Positions 36,508 to 48,225 are shown, counted from the first letter of the stretch. The stretch is DNA of 64,000 nucleotides from Aureimonas glaciei (GCF_014643375.1 NZ_BMJJ01000001.1:186001-250000), one strand, 5' to 3'. Program-made: numbers and translations. Notes: generated by a model from the letters alone, not told the origin.

Positions 36508-37044
36508 CGGCAGCCTCTCCGGCCGCCTATCACCTTGCTGCAGCGACATTTTTGCCGCAACGGCCGGAGCCTGCCCGCTGCGCCGGACCCGTCGTCGGAC
36601 CCCCGCGTTTCCGGCCTGTTTCGACCCTTGAGCGGGGCGAGGAGACGGTGGCATCGGTCGTCCTCCCGCGATGGAGGGCGGGTTCGAGACCTGCCGGCGT
36701 GTCGGGTTGACCGAAACGTGATCGCAGGCACGGACTTCACGTCCGTCCATCCCCCTTCATGAGATCCCCCACCACGCCGGCAAGGGCACGCTTCTCGCTC
36801 GAAGGCGGGATCGATCGGGGCGGAAGGCCGGACGGCAGCGCCTCTTCGAACACCCGATGCAGTGGCGGACTGACTGCCGATCATAGAGACGGGCCAAATC
36901 ACTCCCGGCGTCCGGTCCGGCGCGCCGAGGACAGCGAAACAGGCCGATCTTTACGGCTTCCTTATCGCCAGCACGGCAAATCCGTATCGAGAGCTTACGC
37001 GGGACTGCGTAACTGTGTCGGGACCGGACACAGGGACCTGAACC
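36508..37044. other. Gene-free region upstream of kdp
   Basis: No gene supported on either strand. Two structures are visible: ACGGAC-TTCAC-GTCCGT (36730-36746) and a 7-bp hairpin CTGTGTC/GACACAG (37013-37019 with 37027-37033) right before the first kdp micro-ORF. An AT-richer stretch CTTTACGGCTTCCTTATC (36949-36966) could be part of the kdp promoter or a KdpE site, but the match is weak. Confidence 0.45.
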
Positions 37045-37125
37045 ATGGACATCGTCTACCTCCTCGTCGGCATCGGCTTCTTCGGCATCATGGCGGGCTA
37101 TGCCCGCTGGGCCGCGAAGGCCTGA
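37045..37125 (+). CDS. 26-residue membrane micro-protein heading the kdp operon
   Basis: A micro-ORF three bases before kdpF. The peptide starts [13 protein letters not shown] and ends ARWAAKA: one transmembrane helix followed by a short basic/aromatic end. GGGA lies upstream. A similar LL-G-FF...YARWA peptide is, as I recall, often found ahead of kdpF in Proteobacteria, but no function is assigned. A hairpin abuts its ribosome site. Confidence 0.65.
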   Translation: MDIVYLLVGIGFFGIMAGYARWAAKA

Positions 37126-37128
37126 GCC

Positions 37129-37215
37129 ATGCTGGACCTCTTTCTCGGCTCCGCCGTCGCCCTCGGGCTGCTCGCCTATCTCGTCTTCGCGCTCGTGCGC
37201 CCCGAGAAGTTCTAA
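37129..37215 (+). CDS. kdpF: K+-transporting ATPase subunit F
   Basis: A 28-residue single-helix peptide that stabilises the KdpABC complex. It begins [18 protein letters not shown] and ends in the family's LVRPEKF. Too short for usual gene finders. It lies between the 26-residue micro-ORF and kdpA (about 100 bases on). Confidence 0.88.
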   Translation: MLDLFLGSAVALGLLAYLVFALVRPEKF

Positions 37216-37316
37216 CCCTTCAGCGCCGCTCGCCGCCCGCCCGCCTCGCCCCGCCTTTCGGCCGCGGCGGGGCGCCCGCACGGCGCCGGCACTCTCCCAT
37301 CGAAAGACCCCAAGCG

Positions 37317-39026
37317 ATGACAGCGATCGGCTGGCTTCAGATCGTCCTTTTGTTCGGCGCGGTGCTCGTCTGCGCCGTGCCGCTCGGCGCCTTCATGGCG
37401 CGCGTGTTTGCGGGCGAGCGCACCTTCCTGTCCCCCGTGCTCGGCCCGGTCGAGCGTGGCTTCTTCAAGCTCTCCGGCATCGATCCCGCGAAGGAGCAGG
37501 GCTGGCTCGCCTACACGGTCGGCATGCTCGTCTTCAACGGGCTCGGCTTCGTGTTGCTCTACGCGATGCTGCGTTTGCAGGGCGTGCTGCCATTCAACCC
37601 GCAGGGCTTTGCCGGTGTCTCGCCGGATCTCGCCTTCAACACGGCGGTGAGTTTTGTCACCAACACCAACTGGCAGTCCTATGGCGGCGAGACCACCATG
37701 AGCCATTTCAGCCAGATGGCGGGCCTTGCCGTGCAGAATTTCCTCTCGGCTGCCACCGGCATCGCGCTCGCCGTGGCGCTGATCAGGGCCTTCGCCCGCT
37801 CGGGCATGCAGACCGTCGGCAATTTCTACGTCGACATGACCCGCGCCGTTCTCTACGTGCTGCTGCCGCTCGCCATCGTCACCGGCCTCGCCCAGGTCGC
37901 GATGGGCACGCCGCAGACCTTCGAAGCCTCCGTCACCGCGACGACGCTCGAGGGCGGCGAGCAGACGCTGGCGCTGGGGCCCGTCGCCTCGCAGATCGCC
38001 ATCAAGCAGCTCGGCACGAATGGCGGCGGATTCTACAACGCCAATGCCGCCCACTCCTACGAGAACCCGTCGCCGCTCTCGAACTTCCTGACCATCTGGC
38101 AGATGCTGGTCGTCTCCGCGGGCCTCGTCTTCGCCTTCGGCCATCTCGTCGGCGACCGTCGGCAGGGCAGGGCGATCATCGCGGTGATGGCGCTCCTCCT
38201 CGTCGCCGGCGTCGGCGTCGCCTACTGGGCCGAAAGCGCTGGCACGCCGTCGCTCGTCGCCGCCGGCCTCGATCCGTCGGGCGGCAACATGGAGGGCAAG
38301 GAAGTCCGCTTCGGCCTTTCCGCCTCGGCGCTGTTCGCCGCCGTCACCACGGGCCTCTCGGACGGCGCAGTGAATTCCATGCATGGCTCGTTCACGCCCA
38401 TCGGCGGCATGGTGCCGATGTTCCTGATCCAGCTCGGCGAAATCCTGCCGGGCGGTGTCGGTTCGGGCCTCTACGGCATGCTGGTGATGGCGATCATCGC
38501 CGTCTTCGTCGCCGGCCTGATGGTCGGGCGCACGCCCGAATATCTCGGCAAGAAGATCGAGGTGAAGGAGGTGAAGATGGCGGTGCTGGCGATCCTCATC
38601 CTGCCCACGGCGATCCTCGGCTTCTCCGCCGTGGCCTCGGTGCTGCCGACGGCGCTGGCCGGTCTCGGCAATGCCGGCCCGCACGGCCTGTCGGAAATCC
38701 TCTACGCCTACTCCTCGGCGGCCGGCAACAACGGCTCGGCCTTCGGCGGCCTCTCCGCCAACAGCCCCTGGTGGAACACGACGCTCGGTCTCGCCATGCT
38801 GCTCGGGCGCTTTGCCTACATCGTGCCGATGATGGCGATATCAGGCTCGCTGGTCGGGAAAACCCGCCTTTCCGCCTCGTCCGGCACGTTTCCGACCACC
38901 GGCCCGCTCTTCGTCGGCCTGCTCGCTGGCCTGATCCTGATCCTCGGCGGCCTGCAGTTCTTCCCGGCGCTCGCCCTCGGGCCGCTCGCCGAACAGGTGC
39001 AGATGCTGGGCGGCAAGACGTTCTGA
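37317..39026 (+). CDS. kdpA: K+-transporting ATPase subunit A (channel-like)
   Basis: A 569-residue membrane subunit holding the K+ selectivity filter. The four filter-like loops are visible: [44 protein letters not shown] and [11 protein letters not shown]. About ten helices. The ATG at 37317 gives the family start [13 protein letters not shown]. KdpFABC is a high-affinity pump made under K+ limitation. Confidence 0.97.
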   Translation: MTAIGWLQIVLLFGAVLVCAVPLGAFMARVFAGERTFLSPVLGPVERGFFKLSGIDPAKEQGWLAYTVGMLVFNGLGFVLLYAMLRLQGVLPFNPQGFAGVSPDLAFNTAVSFVTNTNWQSYGGETTMSHFSQMAGLAVQNFLSAATGIALAVALIRAFARSGMQTVGNFYVDMTRAVLYVLLPLAIVTGLAQVAMGTPQTFEASVTATTLEGGEQTLALGPVASQIAIKQLGTNGGGFYNANAAHSYENPSPLSNFLTIWQMLVVSAGLVFAFGHLVGDRRQGRAIIAVMALLLVAGVGVAYWAESAGTPSLVAAGLDPSGGNMEGKEVRFGLSASALFAAVTTGLSDGAVNSMHGSFTPIGGMVPMFLIQLGEILPGGVGSGLYGMLVMAIIAVFVAGLMVGRTPEYLGKKIEVKEVKMAVLAILILPTAILGFSAVASVLPTALAGLGNAGPHGLSEILYAYSSAAGNNGSAFGGLSANSPWWNTTLGLAMLLGRFAYIVPMMAISGSLVGKTRLSASSGTFPTTGPLFVGLLAGLILILGGLQFFPALALGPLAEQVQMLGGKTF

Positions 39027-39052
39027 CGAAGAGTCTCCGCCGGCCGACGCTG

Positions 39053-39186
39053 CTTCTTCTCCCCGCCGGGGAGAAGGTCGCGGCAGCGGGATGAGGGGCC
39101 GGTGCGCAGCACCGCTCGCCCTCTCCGGACAGGCCGCACCCCCTCATCCGGCCCTCCGGGCCACCTTCTCCCCGGAGGGGAGAAGA
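39053..39186. repeat. Dispersed palindromic repeat (REP-like), copy 3, between kdpA and kdpB
   Basis: The right end is the standard CACCTTCTCCCCGGAGGGGA hairpin. The left half is present in opposite orientation to other copies (GGAGAAGGTCGCGGCAGCGG), so this copy looks rearranged. It fills most of the 215-base kdpA-kdpB gap. Confidence 0.82.
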
Positions 39187-39241
39187 ATAATCCCTCCGCC
39201 GCGCCCCTCGCGCCGGCTCCTCAACCCTTGGAGTCCCTCCC

Positions 39242-41287
<2,046 letters not shown>

Positions 41288-41447
41288 ACCAGCAATTTTC
41301 TTCTCCCCTTGGGGGAGAAGGTGCCCCGAAGGGGCGGATGAGGGGCCGGCGTTTGACCCGCCACCGCTGCGCCCCCTCATCCCGCTGCCGCGACCTTCTC
41401 CCCGGAGGGGAGAAGAACATAACCCTGACACTTCGAAAAAAATTTCG

Positions 41448-41495
41448 ATGCTCACCCAGCTTCGCCCCGCCTTGACCCTATTGGGCCTCGTCTGA
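41448..41495 (+). pseudogene. Truncated kdpC start, mini copy 1
   Basis: ATG plus 14 codons (MLTQLRPALTLLGLV), then TGA. The first ten residues equal the KdpC N-terminus. No clear ribosome site precedes it (an A-rich AAAAAAATTT stretch instead), so it is probably a silent duplicate. Confidence 0.8.
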
Positions 41496-41654
41496 ACCAG
41501 CGGTTTTCTTCTCCCCGTGGGGGAGAAGGTGCCCCGAAGGGGCGGATGAGGGGCCGGCGCTCAACCAGCCACCGCAGCGCCCCCTCATCCCGCTGCCGCG
41601 ACCTTCTCCCCGGAGGGGAGAAGAACATAACCCTGACACTCCCAAGGAACCTCG

Positions 41655-41702
41655 ATGCTCTCACAGCTTCGCCCCGCCTTGACCCTATTGGGCCTCGTCT
41701 GA
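41655..41702 (+). pseudogene. Truncated kdpC start, mini copy 2
   Basis: ATG plus 14 codons (MLSQLRPALTLLGLV), then TGA. AAGGAA lies upstream at kdpC-like spacing, so this copy could be translated as a short leader peptide ahead of true kdpC. Confidence 0.8.
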
Positions 41703-41861
41703 ACCAGCGGTTTTCTTCTCCCCTCGGGGGAGAAGGTGCCCCGAAGGGGCGGATGAGGGGCCGGCGTTCGACCAGCCACCGCAGCGCCCCCTCATCCCGC
41801 TGCCGCGACCTTCTCCCCGGAGGGGAGAAGAACATTACCTGACACCTCCAAAGGAACACCC

Positions 41862-42434
41862 ATGCTCACCCAACTCCGCCCCGCCTTGACCCTTCTCGTC
41901 CTCCTCGCCGCGCTCACCGGCATCGCCTATCCCCTCGGCATGACCGGCGTCGCCGGAGCGATCTTCCCCGATCAGGCGAACGGCAGCCTTGTCCTGCGCG
42001 ACGGAAAAGTGGTCGGCTCGCGGCTGATCGGCCAGGCCTTCACCCGTCCCGAATACTTCAAGCCGCGCCCCTCCGCGGCCGGCACGGGCTACGACGCCAG
42101 CGCCTCCTCGGGCACCAATCTCGGTCCGACCTCGGCCAAGCTCGCCGAGCGGCTGATGACCGACGCCGATGCCCTGCGCGCCGCCGGCGCCACGGGGCCG
42201 ATCCCGGCCGACGCGATCACCACCTCCGGCAGCGGCCTCGACCCCGACATCTCGCCGGCCTATGCACGGGCGCAGGTGGCCGGAGTCGCCACCGCCCGCG
42301 GCATGGCGGCGGCCGACGTCGAAGCGCTGGTCGTCCGGAACACGGCGGGACGCACCTTCGGCATCCTCGGCGAGCCCCGCGTCAACGTCCTCGCCCTGAA
42401 CCTCGCCCTCGACCAGGCGGCGCCGAAGCCCTAA
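41862..42434 (+). CDS. kdpC: K+-transporting ATPase subunit C
   Basis: A 190-residue subunit with one N-terminal helix (~10-32) and a periplasmic domain. Family features: GAIFPDQANGSLV, SRLIGQAFTRPEYFKPRPSA and TTSGSGLDPDISPAYA. AAGGAAC precedes the ATG. It stabilises the pump and may act as a catalytic chaperone. Its first codons are duplicated twice upstream in the tandem module. It lies 12 bases before kdpD. Confidence 0.96.
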   Translation: MLTQLRPALTLLVLLAALTGIAYPLGMTGVAGAIFPDQANGSLVLRDGKVVGSRLIGQAFTRPEYFKPRPSAAGTGYDASASSGTNLGPTSAKLAERLMTDADALRAAGATGPIPADAITTSGSGLDPDISPAYARAQVAGVATARGMAAADVEALVVRNTAGRTFGILGEPRVNVLALNLALDQAAPKP

Positions 42435-42446
42435 GAGTCCGCCCCG

Positions 42447-45164
42447 ATGTCCGCCGACCCCCCCCTTCGCGCCTCGCCCGATGCGCTGATCGCCGCCGCC
42501 GAGCGCGAGGGCCGGGGATCCCTGCGGATTTTCCTCGGCGCGGCGCCCGGCGTCGGCAAGACCTATGCCATGCTGCAGGCGGCGAAGGCGGCGAGGACCG
42601 ACGGCACGGACGTCGTCGTCGGCCTCGTCGAGACGCATGGGCGGGCCGAGACCGAGGCCATGGTCGCCGGGCTCGAGACCATCGCGAAGAAGGGCGTGCC
42701 CTATCGCGGCCGCCTTGTCCCGGAGTTCGACGTCGACGCGGCGCTCGCCCGGCGTCCGGCGCTGCTCCTTGTCGACGAATACGCCCATTCCAACGTGCCG
42801 GGCAGCCGGCACCCCAAACGCTGGCAGGACGTCCGCGATCTCCTCGCCGCCGGCATCGACGTCTGGACGACGCTGAACATCCAGCATGTCGAGAGCCTCA
42901 ACGACGTCGTCCAGCGCATCACCGGCGTGCGCGTCCGTGAGACCGTGCCGGACACGGCGCTGGAAAAGGCCGACGAGATCATCCTCGTCGACCTGCCCTC
43001 GGACGAACTTTTAAAGCGCCTCGCCGACGGCAAGATCTATGTCGAGGACACCGCCCAGCGCGCCATCCAGAGCTTCTTCAAGCCCGGCAATCTCCGGGCC
43101 CTGCGCGAGCTGGCGCTGCGCCGCGTCGCCGCGCATGTCGACACAGACCTCCTCGAACGCATGCAGGGCGGGGCGATCCAGGGCCCCTGGGCGGCGGGGG
43201 AGAAGATTCTCGTCTGCGTCGGGCCGAACAGAAACGCCGAGCGCGTGGTGCGGCAGGCGAAGCGCCTCGCCGATCTCATGGACGCGCCTTTCATGGCGGT
43301 GACGATCGAGCGTCCGGGCGTCGCCGTCACCGCCGCGGCCCGGCGCTGGCTCGATGCGGGCATGCATCTGGCCGAAAGTCTCGGCGCCGAGACGCGCTCG
43401 CTCGTCGCCGACGACTTTCCCGCCGAACTCCTGCGCACGGCCCGCTTCGAGAACGTCACCCAGATCGTTATCGGCCAGTCGCGCGGCCATGGTTTTTGGC
43501 AGCGCTGGCGCCGCAATCTGGCGGACGCGCTGACCCGGCAGGCGCGCGGCATCGCCATCCACATCGTCACCACCGAGGAGGCAGACGTCTCTCCGGCGGC
43601 GCGCTTTGCCCTGCCGCCGCTCGGCGAGCTCAAGGGCTATGCCGTGGCGGCCCTGTGCGTCGCTTTCGTCACCCTTGTCGGCCACGGCCTGTCGGGCGTC
43701 ATCGCGCTGCCGAACATGTCGATGTTCTATCTGATCGCGGTCATCGTCCCGGCCTTCCGCTTCGGCGTCTGGCCGGCCGTCTTCGCCTCGGCGCTCGCCT
43801 TCTTCGCCTACAACTTCTTCTTCATCGCGCCGACCCTCTCCTTCACCGTCGCCCGGCCGCACGAGGTGGTGACGCTGCTGATCTTCTTCGCCGTCGCCGC
43901 GGCCATGTCGGCGCTGGCCGGACAGACCCGCGAGCAGGCCAAGGCGACGGTGCGGCTGACGCGGGCGACGCGGCGCCTCTACGAATTCACCCGTCGTCTG
44001 TCGGCGCTTCCCGGCGAGCAGGAAGTGGCCGACGCCGCGGTGACGGAGGTCCACGCCGCGACCGGGAGGGCGACGGTGATCCTCCTCGTCCCGCTGACCA
44101 ACGCCGGCAAGGACCGGGCCGTGCCGGGCGGCGGAGACGACCTTGCCGTCGCCGCGGCCTGGCCGCCGGAAGACCGGCTCGACACGGCGTCGATGACGGC
44201 CGCGCACTGGGCGCTCCAGCATGACGAGAATGCCGGCGCCAGTACCGGCACGCTGCCGAGCGCGCCCTGGCTGTTCGTGCCGCTGCGCGTGCCGGGGCGG
44301 CGCGTCGGCGTCCTCGGCGTCGAGCGCGGGCCCGGCGGCGAGACGCTGGACAAGGAGGCGATGGTGCTGATCGAGACGCTCGCCGAGCAGACCGCGGCCG
44401 CGCTCGCCCGCACCGCGCTCTCGACGGAAGTCGCCACGGCACGCACGGCGGCGGAGACCGAGCGGGTGCGCAACATCCTCCTCGCCTCGATCAGCCACGA
44501 TTTCCGCACGCCGCTCGCCTCGGTACTGGGGGCGGCCACCAGCCTTCTCGACTATGGCGACCAGATTTCCGAGGCGGGGCGGCGCGACCTCCTCGTGCAG
44601 ATGCGCGAGGAGGCCGAGCATCTCGACGCCATGGTGCGCAATCTCCTGTCGATGACGCGGTTGGAGGCCGGCGGCCTCGACATCCGGCGCGACTGGCTGG
44701 ACATCGAGGAAGCCGTGCACCGGGCCGTCGCGCTCGCCAGAAAGCGCGGCGCGCCGCAGCATTTCGGCGTCACCATCGCGCCGGATCTGCCGCTGGTCTT
44801 CGCCGACCAGAACCTCGTCGACCAGGTGCTGGCCAACGTCATCGGCAATGCCGTGCGCCATGCCGGTCCGGCGGCGGATGTCGAGCTGTCGGTGGGCGTC
44901 CGTGGCGAGGCCGTCGAAATCCGCATCGACGACGACGGCCCGGGCATTCCGGCCTCGCTGTTGCCGCATGTCTTCGAGAAATTCGTCCGGGCCGCCGCGA
45001 GCGGCGCCGACGGCGGCGAGGGCTCGGGTCTCGGGCTCGCGATCACCAAGGGCATCGTCGAGGCGCACGGCGGCAGCGTCGTCGCGGCGAGCCCGCCCGC
45101 CGGAAAGGACCGCGGCGCGTCCTTCCTCATCCGCCTCCCCCTCACGCAAGGAACGCCGCTTTGA
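42447..45164 (+). CDS. kdpD: Osmosensitive K+ channel sensor histidine kinase KdpD
   Basis: A 905-residue sensor of K+ limitation/ionic strength. Order: KdpD domain (~25-235; Walker A GAAPGVGKTYAM, LLLVDEYAHSNVPGSRHPKRWQDV), USP-like domain (~250-375), four closely spaced helices (~395-490), GAF-like region (~530-660), HisKA with phosphorylated His684 (SISHDFRTPLAS) and HATPase (NAVRHAG, DDDGPGIP, GSGLGLAI). It phosphorylates KdpE and is translationally coupled to it (TTGA overlap). Confidence 0.96.
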   Translation: MSADPPLRASPDALIAAAEREGRGSLRIFLGAAPGVGKTYAMLQAAKAARTDGTDVVVGLVETHGRAETEAMVAGLETIAKKGVPYRGRLVPEFDVDAALARRPALLLVDEYAHSNVPGSRHPKRWQDVRDLLAAGIDVWTTLNIQHVESLNDVVQRITGVRVRETVPDTALEKADEIILVDLPSDELLKRLADGKIYVEDTAQRAIQSFFKPGNLRALRELALRRVAAHVDTDLLERMQGGAIQGPWAAGEKILVCVGPNRNAERVVRQAKRLADLMDAPFMAVTIERPGVAVTAAARRWLDAGMHLAESLGAETRSLVADDFPAELLRTARFENVTQIVIGQSRGHGFWQRWRRNLADALTRQARGIAIHIVTTEEADVSPAARFALPPLGELKGYAVAALCVAFVTLVGHGLSGVIALPNMSMFYLIAVIVPAFRFGVWPAVFASALAFFAYNFFFIAPTLSFTVARPHEVVTLLIFFAVAAAMSALAGQTREQAKATVRLTRATRRLYEFTRRLSALPGEQEVADAAVTEVHAATGRATVILLVPLTNAGKDRAVPGGGDDLAVAAAWPPEDRLDTASMTAAHWALQHDENAGASTGTLPSAPWLFVPLRVPGRRVGVLGVERGPGGETLDKEAMVLIETLAEQTAAALARTALSTEVATARTAAETERVRNILLASISHDFRTPLASVLGAATSLLDYGDQISEAGRRDLLVQMREEAEHLDAMVRNLLSMTRLEAGGLDIRRDWLDIEEAVHRAVALARKRGAPQHFGVTIAPDLPLVFADQNLVDQVLANVIGNAVRHAGPAADVELSVGVRGEAVEIRIDDDGPGIPASLLPHVFEKFVRAAASGADGGEGSGLGLAITKGIVEAHGGSVVAASPPAGKDRGASFLIRLPLTQGTPL

Positions 45165-45874
45165 TCGGTGCCACCATTCTCGTCGTCGACGACGAGCCGG
45201 CCATCCACCGCTTCCTGACGCCGGCGCTCGAGGCGAACGGCTTCTTGGCCCTACGCGCCGACACCGCCACGCAGGGGCTGGCGCTCGTCGCCAGCCGCCG
45301 GCCGGCGGTCGTCGTGCTCGACCTCGGCCTGCCCGACATGGACGGCGCCGAGGTGATCCGGCGTCTCCGGGCGTTCACCGACGTGCCGATCATCGTTCTG
45401 TCGGCGCGCGACCGGGAGAGCGCCAAGATCGAGGCGCTGGACCTCGGCGCCGACGATTTCGTCGCCAAGCCTTTCGGGGTCGGCGAGCTGATGGCGCGCA
45501 TCCGCGCGGCGATCCGCCATCAGATGCAGGCCAAGGGCGAGACGCCGGTTCTGAAGCTCGGCGCGATCGAGATCGACATTCCCCGCCACCGCGTCACGCG
45601 GTCGGGCGTCGAGGTCAAGCTGACGCCGAAGGAGTTCGACCTCCTGTCCATGCTGGTGCGCCATTCCGGCAAGGTGGTGACCCACCGCCACATCCTCAAC
45701 CAGGTCTGGGGCGCGCCGCACGAGCACGACACGCCCTATCTGCGCGTCTATATCGGGCAGCTCCGGGCCAAGCTCGAGGCCGACCCCGCCAATCCCGCGC
45801 TGATCCTGACCGAGCCCGGCGTCGGCTACCGCGCGGGCGAAGCGTCGGAGCCGGAGAAGATGCCGCCGGCCTGA
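45161..45874 (+). CDS. kdpE: Two-component response regulator KdpE
   Basis: A 237-residue OmpR-type regulator. Receiver domain: DDE acidic pocket at 10-12, phospho-acceptor Asp54 in VVLDLGLPDMDG, Lys in VAKPFG. The C-terminal winged helix (~130-225) contains LTPKEFDLLSMLVRHSGKVVTHRHIL and YLRVYIGQLRAKLE. TTG start overlapping the kdpD stop, with AAGGAA eight bases upstream. It should activate the kdp operon upstream. Confidence 0.95.
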   Translation: MIGATILVVDDEPAIHRFLTPALEANGFLALRADTATQGLALVASRRPAVVVLDLGLPDMDGAEVIRRLRAFTDVPIIVLSARDRESAKIEALDLGADDFVAKPFGVGELMARIRAAIRHQMQAKGETPVLKLGAIEIDIPRHRVTRSGVEVKLTPKEFDLLSMLVRHSGKVVTHRHILNQVWGAPHEHDTPYLRVYIGQLRAKLEADPANPALILTEPGVGYRAGEASEPEKMPPA

Positions 45875-45903
45875 ACACGGCGGCTGCCGGCGCTGGCCGC
45901 CGA

Positions 45904-45921
45904 AGCGTGGCGCGCCACGCT
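45904..45921. terminator. Palindrome between convergent kdpE and TonB receptor genes
   Basis: AGCGTGGCGCGCCACGCT, a perfect 18-bp dyad in the 100-base convergent gap. It is placed as a shared terminator would be, but there is no T run, so termination is only inferred. Confidence 0.4.
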
Positions 45922-45974
45922 CCACCGGCGCGCCGCGCCTTCTACCATAGGCCTACCGGCGCGCTGTCCGCCCC

Positions 45975-48182
45975 CTACCAGCGGAACGTGGCCTTGCCGG
46001 TGATGCGCCGCCCCTCGCCCGCAAAACAGTAGAAGTCGCGGTTGCCGCAGGAGGCGACGTATTCCTTGTCGAACAGGTTGCTGGCGTTCACCGACAGCGC
46101 GTAATTGTCCTTCTCGTAGCTGACGACGGCATCGAACACCGTGGCGCCCGGCACCTTGAAGGTGTTGGCGTCGTCGCCGAAGCTCGAGCCGACATAGCGC
46201 ACGCCGAGACCGGCGCCGAGACCGTCGAACATCGAGTCGTTGTGGAGGGTGTAGTCGGCCCAGGCGGCGATCGTGTGCTCGGGAACGGTGGTCGGCACCT
46301 TGCCCTCGTAGCCGCCTTCCAGGTCCTTGGTGATCTCGACGTCGAGATAGGTGTAGGCGAGCCGCAGGTTCAGATCCTCGCTGACGCTCGCGACGCCCTC
46401 CAGCTCGAAGCCGCGCGAGGTGATCTGACCGGTCTGCTCGACCAGCGAGCGGTTGGCGACGGCGTCGTAACCGAAGCGGATGGCGTTGTCGCGGGTGATC
46501 TCGAAGACCGAGGCGGTCAGCATCGCGTCCCAGCCGGGCGGCTGATACTTCACGCCGGCTTCGTAGAGCGTCCCGGTTTCCGGCTCGAACAGCCCGCCCG
46601 TGGTGCTGACGTCGAGGGGCGGCAGGAAGGATTCGGAATAGGTGACGTAGGGCGCGAGGCCATTGTCGAAGTTGTAGATGAGGCCGACGCGCCCGGTGAA
46701 GGCGCTGGAATCCTTCTTCGCGTCGACGGCGGTCAGGTAGACGCTGTCGGGCCGCTGCAGCTCCGTCGTCGCCCAGTCGTAGCGGCCGCTGAGGACCACC
46801 GAGAGCCGGTCGATCTTGATCTGGTCCTGGAGATAGAGACCGGTCTGATCCTGGTCGACGTCATTGTCGTAATAGGTGCCGAAGGACGTGATCGGGCTGC
46901 CATAGACCGGGTCGAAGACGTTGATCGGATCGGCGCCGTAGAGATCGACGCGGTCGGAATAGCTGGTCGTGCGGTAGTCGAGTCCGCCGAGCAGGGTGTG
47001 GGCGAGCGGGCCGGTGTCGAACTCCGCCTGCACCTGGTTGTCGATCGAGAAGGTCTGGAGGTCGGTGTCGCCGGTTCCGCCGCTGCGGTTCAGAAGGCCC
47101 GCCGCCTCGTCGGCATAGCCGCCGCCGTAGATGCTCGCCTCGTCGTGCTTGAGGAAGGAATAGCGCGCGTTCTGGCGGACGGTGAAGACCTCGTCGATGC
47201 GATGGTCGAGCTGGTAGCCGATCGAGCCGAGATCGGTGTCGTAATGGTCGAAGCCGGGCTCGCCGAGGAAGCGGTTGTTCGGGATCTTGCGCCCGTTGTT
47301 GGCGTAGACCGTGCCGGATGCCGGCAGGAACTGCAGGCCCCAGCCGGCGCGGTCGCGCTGGTAGTTGGCCTGGAGGGTCAGCGAGGTGTCCGCATCCGGC
47401 TTCCACTCGATGACGGGCGCGATGAAGAAACGGTCGTCGTCGACAGTGTCCACCTGGTTGTCCGCGGTGCGCGCGACGCCCGTGAGGCGGTAGCCGAACG
47501 GGCTGTCCTTCGACAGCGGCCCCGAGACGTCGAAGCGTCCTTCGAGCAGGCCGTAGCTGCCGCCATTGATCTCGATCTCGCGCAGCGGCGCGTCGGTCGG
47601 CTTCTTGGAGACATAGTTGATGAGGCCGCCCGGGCCGTTCTGGCCGTAGAGGACGGAGGAGGGACCCTTGAGGATCTCGATCCGCTCGGCGCCGTAAGGG
47701 TCGAGCCCGAGGAAATTGATCACCGAACTGGAGGGCAGGCGCAGGCCGTCGAGGAAGGTCGCGTTGGCCGTGGCGTCGAAGCCGCGGATGTTGAAGCCGC
47801 CGAAGCGGGTATCGCCGCCGCCGGTCGTCTCCGGCGTGACGCCGGCCGAATAGCGGGCCGCGGCGCGGATGGTGCGCACTTCCTGCCGCTGGATCTGCTC
47901 GTCCGTCACGACGGTGATCGACTGCGGCGTTTCGATCAGCGGCGTGTTGGTCTTGGTCGCGCCGCCGCTCCGCTTGGCGACGAAGCCCGTCTGCTCGTTC
48001 GCTTCGCCCGGCCCGGTGCCGTCACCCCCCTCGGTGCCGGTCAGGGTGACGGTGTCGAGCTCGATGACGTCCTGGGCCGCCGCCGTTCCCATCGCGCACA
48101 AGGCGACCATGACGGCCGTCGACGAGAACAGGAAAGCGTTCCGGTCGCGGCGCAAGGGCCGCAGCGAAGGACGTAGGACCAT
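45975..48182 (-). CDS. TonB-dependent ferric-siderophore receptor
   Basis: A 735-residue outer-membrane receptor of the FhuA/FoxA/FcuA siderophore class. The signal peptide ends near GTAAAQ (~36). A TonB-box-like DTVTLTG lies at ~43-49. The plug domain (~70-180) has ETPQSITVVTDEQI, FNIRGFD and ILKGPSSVLYGQNGPGGLINYVSKKP. The barrel follows, with the C-terminal Trp of outer-membrane proteins (GKATFRW). Hydroxamates such as ferrichrome are plausible ligands, but the substrate cannot be read. A TGA-N9-TCA iron box lies 29 bases upstream, and a ferric-siderophore reductase is divergent to it. Confidence 0.93.
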   Translation of the reverse strand: MVLRPSLRPLRRDRNAFLFSSTAVMVALCAMGTAAAQDVIELDTVTLTGTEGGDGTGPGEANEQTGFVAKRSGGATKTNTPLIETPQSITVVTDEQIQRQEVRTIRAAARYSAGVTPETTGGGDTRFGGFNIRGFDATANATFLDGLRLPSSSVINFLGLDPYGAERIEILKGPSSVLYGQNGPGGLINYVSKKPTDAPLREIEINGGSYGLLEGRFDVSGPLSKDSPFGYRLTGVARTADNQVDTVDDDRFFIAPVIEWKPDADTSLTLQANYQRDRAGWGLQFLPASGTVYANNGRKIPNNRFLGEPGFDHYDTDLGSIGYQLDHRIDEVFTVRQNARYSFLKHDEASIYGGGYADEAAGLLNRSGGTGDTDLQTFSIDNQVQAEFDTGPLAHTLLGGLDYRTTSYSDRVDLYGADPINVFDPVYGSPITSFGTYYDNDVDQDQTGLYLQDQIKIDRLSVVLSGRYDWATTELQRPDSVYLTAVDAKKDSSAFTGRVGLIYNFDNGLAPYVTYSESFLPPLDVSTTGGLFEPETGTLYEAGVKYQPPGWDAMLTASVFEITRDNAIRFGYDAVANRSLVEQTGQITSRGFELEGVASVSEDLNLRLAYTYLDVEITKDLEGGYEGKVPTTVPEHTIAAWADYTLHNDSMFDGLGAGLGVRYVGSSFGDDANTFKVPGATVFDAVVSYEKDNYALSVNASNLFDKEYVASCGNRDFYCFAGEGRRITGKATFRW

Positions 48183-48210
48183 CGAACAAACTCTCAGCTG
48201 GAATGCAACT

Positions 48211-48225
48211 TGAGTTTTCTAGTCA
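48211..48225. promoter_or_regulatory. IRO-type iron box (candidate RirA site)
   Basis: TGAGTTTTCTAGTCA fits the TGA-N9-TCA iron-responsive operator of rhizobia bound by RirA. It lies in the divergent region between the siderophore receptor (start 48182) and the SIP reductase (start 48518), in an AT-rich island. The rest of this 335-base gap shows no gene. Confidence 0.65.

Noticed and set aside
36504-36902. 132-codon minus-strand frame upstream of kdp
   Set aside because: Arg/Pro/Ser-rich composition, covers the CtrA box and hairpins, no ribosome site.
41452-41859. Repetitive frames on both strands (135 and 98 codons) between kdpB and kdpC
   Set aside because: Their internal protein repeats are a by-product of the 207-bp tandem DNA module; there is no start context and they cross the mini kdpC starts.
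46242-48176. 644-codon plus-strand frame opposite the TonB receptor
   Set aside because: Shadow: the minus strand has signal peptide, plug and barrel in order; the plus frame is Val/Glu/Asp-rich noise.
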